DNA of 64,000 bases from Amphimedon queenslandica (lineage: Eukaryota > Porifera > Demospongiae > Haplosclerida > Niphatidae), in the NCBI RefSeq assembly GCF_000090795.2, contig NW_003546257.1, forward strand, positions 359,809-423,808, written 5' to 3'. How positions within the stretch are numbered: the first letter of the stretch is position 1; the number at the start of each line of letters is the position of its first letter. Shown here piece by piece: positions 57,901 through 64,000 of this stretch. Both the position numbers and the translations under genes were made by a program. A model generated the notes under the pieces. It made no database searches. It was not told where the DNA came from and saw only the letters and a program-made list of their open reading frames with translations.

Positions 57901-60900
57901 AGACACACATACATGTCCAATGTACTACACACACATGTACTATACTTCTATTCTTTCTTCCTCCATGTTTTTTACATTTTCTTTCTCTCTCTCCCTCCTC
58001 TCTCTCTCTCTTAGCTTCTGATAATTCTTGTTGGGTCCTAATGATCTCTGAACTCATTTCATACACAATGTCTAAGCCTCAGGCCTATCTCTCTGGTCTC
58101 ATGCTATTCTCCAGTCTCCTCCCACTGCCCCTCCCACTACAGTCATCAGACGTAACCATAGCAACACGATATTACGGGTTATTTGTAATTAATTTATTTT
58201 TAGTCTTTGTCGTCAAGTTCTATTGAGCACTTGATTAGATTGCGTCACCTTTGGGCGTCCCACCTCCTCCCTCTCTTCTCTTCTCTCTCGTCTCTCATTC
58301 AAACTCTCCTGCCCTCAATGTGTTTAGCACTACAGCAGGTCCTGAGGAGATTCTGTGCTCAGCTAATTGACCTTGCGCCTTCTCTTGCCCTCTCTGTAAC
58401 AAAGTGAGTCATCAAGGATTACGTATCAATTATTATTTTTTATTTTGCCTTTTGAATAATTTTATATTTACATGTACATGTACACTATGGATGTCCTTAT
58501 TTGGTTGGTTTATTGATGATTTAGGAGTGTCTGTAGTCACATTTTGATAAAGATTGATTCACAGGATGATGACAGTTCTAAGGAAACTGAAGTTACTTCA
58601 ACGGAAAAGAAAGAAACTTTGTAAGCCTAACATGAATTTATGAGCAAAAGTGTTTTGAGAAAATTAACCTCTTCACTTCTTTACAATTTAGATCTCCACT
58701 AGTCATGACTTTGACTATGTGTGCTGTTCTTGCCAGTCAGCCAATGTTCAAGTGTTGTCTTCTCTCGCTTGTCTCTTCCAATAAGGAGGAGGGAGAGGAG
58801 GATGATGGAGCTGATGAAGAAGGAGAAGGATACAGTAGGTTCATACCACTCCTCCTGTTTCTTGTACAAAAGAAAGAGACCTCTCTACCTGCTAAACTCA
58901 GTGTCATGGTAACTGTATATTACCGTATAGCTGGTTTATTTCGTGGCCTCAAATTTTTGCTGCTTAAATTTTCATTAGAATTAATTTTAGTGCCTTGCTA
59001 AATTTTTGTTAATATTTAATTGGTTTTAATAAAATTTAGTGGAATTAATTTTAGTGGATTTGAGCCTGCACGAAAATTAATTCCACACGAAATAAACCAG
59101 CTATACGGTATTTTATTTATGCTTTTTCCTTCTGTACTATACATGTATTATGTGGAGTATTTATTTAGCAGCTGCTACTTGTTTTCAAATTGTGTACTTC
59201 TCTCTATAGACTATCCTTCAGTCATTATTAAATGTTTATATCTCACTATCAGTTCCTGCTAAAGGAGATCAAGGGATGTCACTACTTCAGGTACACATTT
59301 ACAATGCTACTTCATAATTATCATGAACTTTATGTGCATGTGCATATTCCTCCTCTTGTTCCCTCTCCTTACAGCTGGCCAACAGTCTTCCTTCTCTCTC
59401 CCAGTTGGAGCACATACTCTCGGCCTTATTGAGTCATTTAGGTGGGTCTGTTACTAATTACTTTATTTGTTTGTTTATTTGTTTATTTGTTTGTTTGTTT
59501 GTTTATTCCTCCATAGGCTCACCAGATCAGCCATTATCCACCATTGCCATTGGTCTAAAGATAGTCTCTGCCTCCTGTCAGCACATGCCTGGACTCACTC
59601 TCCTTCACATGTAAGCATTACTCCTCCGGTTGTCATGCCAACCAAGCCACACCCATTTAGGCTCCTCCCATCATCCATTAAACGTTTTGAGACTCTTTTA
59701 AAGAGACTGATAGGCTCAGTGAGGTACATGTTTGTTTTATTATTTTTTAAAAATTATTAATATTCTTACTTATTAATTTCTTCAGAGGTTCATCTCCTCT
59801 ATCCTCCGAAGTCCTCCAGTGTATCTCTTTGTTCCTTGATGCACTCAGCGACATGGCAGCTCCTGACTCCTCCCTCTCTCTCTCTGTGCCACTCCCACTC
59901 CTAAAGTGTGCCATATGGGACGAAGAGAGACAGGCCGACCTCCTACAAGAATTACTGTCATCTCTCAAAGAGTATTACAATAAGAGAGAGGAGGAGGAGG
60001 AGGAGGAGGAAGATGGACAGAGATTGGCTGATAATTTTATTGATTCTATCACTGAAACAATAGAGTCCTTTAGAGACGTCACTCCGGACTCGGCTGTAAA
60101 GGCTCCGCCCACTTTGGAGTTACCAAACATGGAGCCACTTGAGACCCAGTTTATCTCTCGCTCTGGAATAACAGAATCAGAAGAATCCTTAAGGTCAGCA
60201 ATAGCATAGTATATACCTTGTATACCAAGAACACAGTGTATACACTGACCTTATATAGCTGGTCATAATTGACTTACCTATTGCTGTTTTTATAGTCCTG
60301 AGTTCTGGTTGGCCACACCTCCTCACAACGAAGGAGATTTAGAGCCCGAAACTGTGAGTTAATGAGTGGGTGTGGTTATTGATAGTAACCTAGGTGACGG
60401 CTAATCTCGAGGAAATAGCTAAAGAGAATTGCTCCGGTTTTAATTTGCAAGAAGAATTGAAGAAACGATTCTTACCCTCGCCTCCTTCATCGCCAGTAAA
60501 ACACGACCGGTAACCAAGGGTAACTAAGGGGTGTGGCTTGTGTAAGATGTGAATTTTTAGAAAGAAGAAAATTATTATAAGCGGACCAGAAGCTCAAAGA
60601 AGATTGAAAGAAGGTACGTAATCATTACCATATTTTATGAGATATTTAAAATTATAATTTATAATTTTAGCTATACAGCAGAGGCGTGTCATGGGACGTG
60701 GCCGAGACTTGTTCCGGACTAGGAAACAGAACACCAGCAGACCTCCTTCAATGCATGTTGACGACTTTATGAATAATCCACGAGTACATATCTCCTTCAT
60801 TTCAACCACTTGTAAACATCTCTCTCTCTCCCTCTTAGTCCGGCGGCCCTGCTAATCTTCCAAGAGGAGGGTCAATGGTACGAGGTGGTATGTCCTCTCA

Positions 60901-62069
60901 CAGTTTGATGAGAGGGAGGGAAGGGATGCCATTGGGTAGTAACTACTTGATGCCCCCTCCTGCTCCTCCGGCTTCCATCTTCTCTCAATTGGGTGGTCGC
61001 TGGATGGCACCAAATCTTTACTCTAGGAGAGATATACATAGTAAGACCACACCCCATGGAGAAACCACCAAATCTCTTTTTTGAGTTTAAAAAAATTGTA
61101 GAAAATTTATACTTGATTGGAATCGGCTCAAACTTGAAACATAGCATAAGAACATGTATGTGTATCAGAAAAAATTATAAAAGTGAAGAATTCTCTCCTA
61201 GTCATTTTTGGCGAAATTTGGCCAAAGTCCCTGTACTATAGTACAGGGACTTTGGCCTGATTTTTGAGTAACTTTTTTAATCGGCTCAAACTTGCTACAC
61301 AACATAAGAACATGTATATGCATCAGAAAATGTAATAAAAATGGAGAATTCTCTCCTATTCATTTTTGGCGAAATTTGGCCAAAGTCCCTGTACTATAGT
61401 ACAGGGACTTTGGCCTGATTTTTGAGTAACTTTTAAAATTCATAAAAAATTCAATTTTGATCGGAATCGGCTCAAACTTGCTACACAACATAAGAACATG
61501 TATATGCATCAGAAAATGTAATAAAAATGGAGAATTTTCTCTTAGTCATTTTTAGCAAAATTTGGTCAAAGTCCCTGTACAGGGACTTTGACCGAATTTA
61601 ACTTTAGAAATTCAATTTTGATTCAAAATTTCTACACAACATAGCAATAAATTTATTTATGCAATTGTATACATGTTTATCTATTTCATTATTTACTAGT
61701 GCCCTCTTCGTGGGAATCAAGGACTCAACAGTTTCTTGCTTCCATTAATAAACCAGAACCAATGAGGTATTCCACTAGTTAATTAACTATTATTAATAAC
61801 TGTTTATTTATAACTAGAGCTGCAGCGTGGAGTCACATGATGCATCATGGTAAAATTTATTTAAAGTAGTTATAATTAATTTTTGTTATATTTACAGATC
61901 CATACAGTAGAGCAAGAGGAGCAACAAGGTATCTGATTATCATGTGACTGTCATGTGATTGTCATGTGATTATAGGACAGTTGAAATGATGAATTATGGA
62001 CGCCCGAGTTCTCATAGTAGTAGTAGAGCCTCCAGCCGTCTTTCCTCTTCTTCTTCAAGAAGGAATTAA
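51240..62069 (+). CDS. VIRMA: VIRMA (Virilizer), m6A methyltransferase complex scaffold
   Basis: Large scaffold of the WTAP-ZC3H13-HAKAI writer complex that guides METTL3/14. Starts MAAAEADFLVFYDTFIHDAS at 51240, then VDMIRFSLPVKLSEIRIVPK, TTPTTFKLDVLANDSTNPLA, NKISCDIVIVRGYYSALSLC: the conserved N-terminal virilizer domain. Middle: LVDIVTQPPSLMPTSIKMTC, SYRKLLEVVLSNQTVRVQSA, an acidic insert (53955-54075), HLLDELYQMLKGVESSLMLL, LTALNGSLMSF-type Armadillo-like helices, MSKPQAYLSGLMLFSSLLPL. C-terminus: RGRDLFRTRKQNTSRPPSMH followed by VDDF, Gly/Arg-rich, and a Ser/Arg tail RPSSHSSSRASSRLSSSSSR. RKQNTSRPPSMHVDDF is nearly identical to human. Around 40 small exons. Introns hold repeats, a MITE and an assembly gap. 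Length about 1,450-1,550 aa, a bit shorter than human (1,812). Confidence 0.94.
54315..54501 (-). repeat. Type-B dispersed repeat, left of the assembly gap (VIRMA intron)
   Basis: 'gaaaaaagcatgggctatag', 'ttttcaaaaattggcctatt', 'cacagcataaggacatcaat' in order, interrupted by the N run. Confidence 0.88.
54502..54521. other. Assembly gap (20 N) in a VIRMA intron
   Basis: Run of N with type-B repeat on its left and unrelated, GC-richer sequence on its right. Confidence 1.
54522..54876. other. Compositionally distinct fragment embedded in type-B repeats (VIRMA intron)
   Basis: About 350 bp of GC-richer, non-repetitive sequence (for example 'ggccggttcgccg') between two pieces of type-B repeat. 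The plus strand has a short open run QDFLDDDDEDEKRWLNKTAG. The minus strand has a good-context ATG opening MAAMTFAALLYQENELLCLP, stop after 35 codons. Its right edge 'gtaacgctaccgcgttac' is itself palindromic. I do not recognise it. It is an insertion, or a misjoined contig end at the gap. Confidence 0.5.
54877..55190 (-). repeat. Type-B dispersed repeat, ~1.8 tandem units, period 177 bp (VIRMA intron)
   Basis: CAGGGTATTTTTTCGAAATT occurs at 54881 and 55058, 177 bp apart, followed in each unit by 'gtcggaatcagctcaaactt'. Shares the half-palindrome CTATAGTACAGGG with the ~186-bp family. Confidence 0.93.
55322..55443. repeat. (ATTT)n low-complexity tract (VIRMA intron)
   Basis: 120 bp of tattta/tttatttt repeats immediately after the exon ending LTTLNG. 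Confidence 0.95.
56005..56090. repeat. Tandem ATCATGTGA(C/T)-type 12-bp repeat (VIRMA intron)
   Basis: Seven imperfect copies of 'tgactatcatg'/'tgatcatcatg' in a row. The same word recurs in short runs near 61937-61975 and 37900-37935. Confidence 0.9.
57435..57625 (+). repeat. Dispersed ~186-bp repeat, one unit (VIRMA intron)
   Basis: 'ctacagtacagggattttgg' (half core), 'ttataatttttcctgataca', 'tttgaactgattccgatcaa' in plus orientation. Confidence 0.88.
58921..59110. mobile_element. Palindromic MITE-like element with TA target duplication (VIRMA intron)
   Basis: Starts CCGTATAGCTGGTTTATTTC at 58923 and ends with the exact reverse complement at 59108; terminal identity extends over about 23 bp. 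TA on both sides. 186 bp, interior of AATTTTAGTGGA-type inverted blocks, no ORF. Shares CCGTATA termini with the element at 8279-8483. Confidence 0.88.
61075..61650 (-). repeat. Dispersed ~186-bp repeat, three tandem units, inverted (VIRMA intron)
   Basis: Cores begin at 61229, 61387 and 61573. The first two are the full 20-bp palindrome; the third is shortened to CCCTGTACAGGG, still a perfect palindrome. Spacing 158 and 186 bp; the short one lacks part of the 'ttcataaaaaattcaatttt' block. Confidence 0.93.
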
Positions 62070-62411
62070 AACATTACTGATTGTACAATTCATTAACTGT
62101 ACTGTGCAGTTCATGAAGCAGTCTGAAATGTGCATGTCCTTTTGTCTTTCTGCACTGTTTGTTATATGCAATAATATAACATAATAATTGGCTTCATCAA
62201 CTATACTATGCAGTTCATGAAACATGTCTTTAGTTGTTTGGCATTGTTCATATGCATAATTAACATTAGCATAGCTATCAAAGCAAAAATAACAAAACAA
62301 TGAAGCAAAATAAGTATAATAGTACATAGTCTTGCCAGGGCGAGACTAAATAGTACAGTAGATGTAGCTATACAATGTTCAGCAGTTTTCTAATGTACAT
62401 GTACGTCAGTT
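62070..62411. other. Convergent intergenic region with a degenerate direct repeat
   Basis: Two related stretches around 'ctatgcagttcatgaa' (about 62099-62130 and 62200-62235), each followed by 'tgt(c)ttt..tgtttg', suggesting an old local duplication. No gene seen. Confidence 0.5.
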
Positions 62412-62899
62412 TTATTTATTGGCCAATTTCTGTACTCTTTTAGCACCATGTGTACAATCATTAATGAGTGGTATGTAAACTGTACCTGATTCTTTGACCA
62501 AGTCACTCACGGTGATGGGCTTTGCTGGATCTACTCTTACTGGTCCAGCACATGGATTGACAGGTTTCCAACGACTTCCCATGTGTTTTGCATCAACTAC
62601 AACTGTGTTATATGAAATACCATAATTTCCTCCTTTGTGGATCAAATACCTATTATAAAAGAAACTCATGAGTGTTGCACTGAGTCCTGCTTAAATAGAT
62701 CTAACACAAACCTTCCTCGATCAGCAGTTGTAACTATGTTACCTTCGTGAGAAAATCCACTTTTACCACCAAAACTATCCAGTGGTCTGGTCATATGTTC
62801 TACTGATACAACTTGTTGATTGTATAGATTTGTGAGACCTCTTTGGTCTGGAATATCATAACTGTGTGCCACTGCAGAAGAACTACTTGAAACACCCAT
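62412..62899 (-). CDS. Unrecognised two-exon gene, paralogue A
   Basis: ATG 62899-62897: MGVSSSSSAVAHSYDIPDQR, then GLTNLYNQQVVSVEHMTRPL and EGNIVTTADRG. A 48-bp intron (about 62712-62650) joins R to YLIHKGGNYGISYNTVVVDA, KHMGSRWKPVNPCAGPVRVD, ITVSDLVKESGTVYIPLIND and CTHGAKRVQKLANK-stop. About 140 aa, no signal peptide or membrane helix, with a Ser-rich start. Its downstream neighbour shares the same intron position and the motifs GLTxLYNQQV, VEHxTRP, YLxHKGxxYG and VVVDAxHM. I do not recognise the family; function unknown. Confidence 0.75.
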
Positions 62900-63307
62900 T
62901 ACTATGAGCAATCACATTCAAAGTAGTAGTCTAGACTACTGGTATGCATGCTAAGAATCTTTATTTATCTTCATGAGTAATCACAATGATTCAGCAAAAC
63001 AGTATGATATTCATATTGGGGATTACACCTATACTGCTGTTTCATGCACTTATAATGACATTCACGTTTTTGACCTTCTTGGAATTAATCAGCCAGTAAC
63101 AATTGCATCAAAAATAAACAAGTGAACAAGTAGACATAGTTTATAACTCTATATTGCTAATAATTATTATAAATCTAAATACTAGTGAAAACTACAGAGC
63201 TCCTATTAGACTATACAACTTGTTATACACAGTCTAGTCTACTAAAAATAATAGCAGCAATATTAGTTGATTTATATCTAGTTATATATAGGTGTTTACA
63301 ATGTAAA
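62900..63307. other. Intergenic region between the two paralogues
   Basis: AT-rich; probably the promoter of paralogue A and 3' UTR of paralogue B. No further gene. Confidence 0.55.
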
Positions 63308-63816
63308 TCATGGCTTTGTTCCAAGGTTGGTCATCTTGTTAGCACTTGTAATGCAATGATCCCCTTTCCATATACTGTAATCTGGACCAGACGTTTTGAC
63401 AAAATCACTAACGGTATGACCTTCTACTTTCCTTGTCTCTTTTGTGGACCATTTGTCAGACATGTGCCTTGCATCAACAACAACTGTTTCACCACCTGAC
63501 TTACCATAACCACTTCCTTTGTGGACCAAATACCTAGCAAATTAAAAAAATAGCCTCATGCAATTTTGATTCGTCTGCCCTCTTGTACATTTTTTGTGAC
63601 TAACCTGTCTCCACGTTCAGTTGTCACCACTGCACCTTGATGATGAACAATGGGAACATTCATTCCAGCAGAACTGCCCATTGGCCTTGTTACATGTTCC
63701 ACCTTTGTGACTTGTTGGTTGTAAAGACCAGTGAGACCACTCTGTGTTTTGATATCATGATGGAAAGTTTTAGCAGAAGCACCTCCTGCAGTAGAGCTAA
63801 ATCTAGACCCACTCAT
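63308..63816 (-). CDS. Unrecognised two-exon gene, paralogue B
   Basis: ATG 63816-63814: MSGSRFSSTAGGASAKTFHH, TQSGLTGLYNQQVTKVEHVT, RPMGSSAGMNVPIVHHQGAV, VTTERGDR, then after an intron of about 70 bp (between about 63606 and 63534) YLVHKGSGYGKSGGETVVVD, ARHMSDKWSTKETRKVEGHT, VSDFVKTSGPDYSIWKGDHC and ITSANKMTNLGTKP-stop. About 145 aa. The same two-exon architecture, splice position and core motifs as the gene at 62412-62899 show tandem duplication. Paralogue B lacks the Cys-Pro-rich insert PCAGPVRVDP of paralogue A. The conserved core suggests selection on protein sequence. No known domain recognised. Confidence 0.75.
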
Positions 63817-64000
63817 CTCTATAGCAGGCAAGTGGTGAATAATAAGCACAATGTACACACTTTGTCAGCTCATTGCATGGGACTGCACCTGCATGGTGCA
63901 TAACTATGCACTATGTATTCATTAGACCTTTAATATACTAGAAATGAATAATTATTTCTACAAATGATGCTTTGAAAATAAAAATACTCTATAGTCTACA
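63817..64000. other. Right edge, upstream of paralogue B
   Basis: Short AT-rich stretch with the near-palindrome 'ctgcatggtgcataactatgca'. No gene visible. Confidence 0.4.

Noticed and set aside
1-64000. tRNA, rRNA and LTR/retroviral elements
   Set aside because: I looked for cloverleaf-like genes, rRNA landmarks and reverse-transcriptase, integrase or capsid-type motifs and saw none; absence by eye is not proof.

Overview
The window looks like a demosponge nuclear genome, with Amphimedon queenslandica or a close relative as my best guess. The evidence is a set of clearly animal genes (VIRMA, RBM39, VPS35, GCNA, a PA14-type B4GALNT), very compact AT-rich packing with mostly tiny GT-AG introns, intergenic gaps often under 200 bp, and constant ACATGT-type palindromes in introns. 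The species call is inference; the animal-type gene set is seen directly. Two runs of N (25197-25280 and 54502-54521) are assembly gaps. No tRNA, rRNA, CRISPR array, bacterial operon or retroviral/LTR element was recognised.

Layout, left to right. 1-15 kb: the 3' part of MUS81 (+), an unrecognised coiled-coil gene (-) that carries an intronless ERCC1 (+) in one of its introns, VPS35 (+), and an RNF14-like RBR ubiquitin ligase (-). 15-30 kb: GCNA/SprT-like protease (+), a small unknown gene (+), SPATA20 (-), a PA14-containing B4GALNT3/4-like glycosyltransferase (+), and a ZC3H18-like CCCH protein (-). 30-42 kb: an atypical Rab-like GTPase lacking a normal G3 motif (+), RBM39 (-), NFS1 cysteine desulfurase (+), and a four-TM protein (+). 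41.7-49.4 kb: four tandem PLA2G15/LCAT-like lysosomal phospholipases (+). 49.7-64 kb: an intronless secreted thiaminase-I-like gene (-), VIRMA (+), and two tandem paralogous genes of an unrecognised family (-).

Functional themes. Three genome-maintenance genes sit in the first 19 kb: MUS81, ERCC1 and GCNA. MUS81 and ERCC1 belong to the same XPF/MUS81 superfamily and are 1 kb apart. ZC3H18-like, RBM39 and VIRMA all act in mRNA processing, but they are spread out and I see no sign of co-regulation. Several head-to-head pairs share very short promoters: RNF14-like/GCNA (73 bp between start codons), SPATA20/B4GALNT-like (43 bp), thiaminase-like/VIRMA (163 bp), coiled-coil/VPS35 (214 bp) and RBM39/NFS1 (345 bp).

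Non-coding structure. A dispersed repeat with a period of about 186 bp, centred on a perfect 20-bp palindrome, occurs in introns of at least seven genes, with a related 177-bp subfamily in others. At least four palindromic MITE-like elements with TA target duplications are present. The points I find most worth following up are the thiaminase-I-like gene (candidate horizontal transfer), the expanded phospholipase array with a gene-conversion-like tract, the plant-like extra zinc module on the RBR ligase, the G3-less GTPase, the SQ/TQ repeat array in MUS81, and the unknown two-gene family at the right end.
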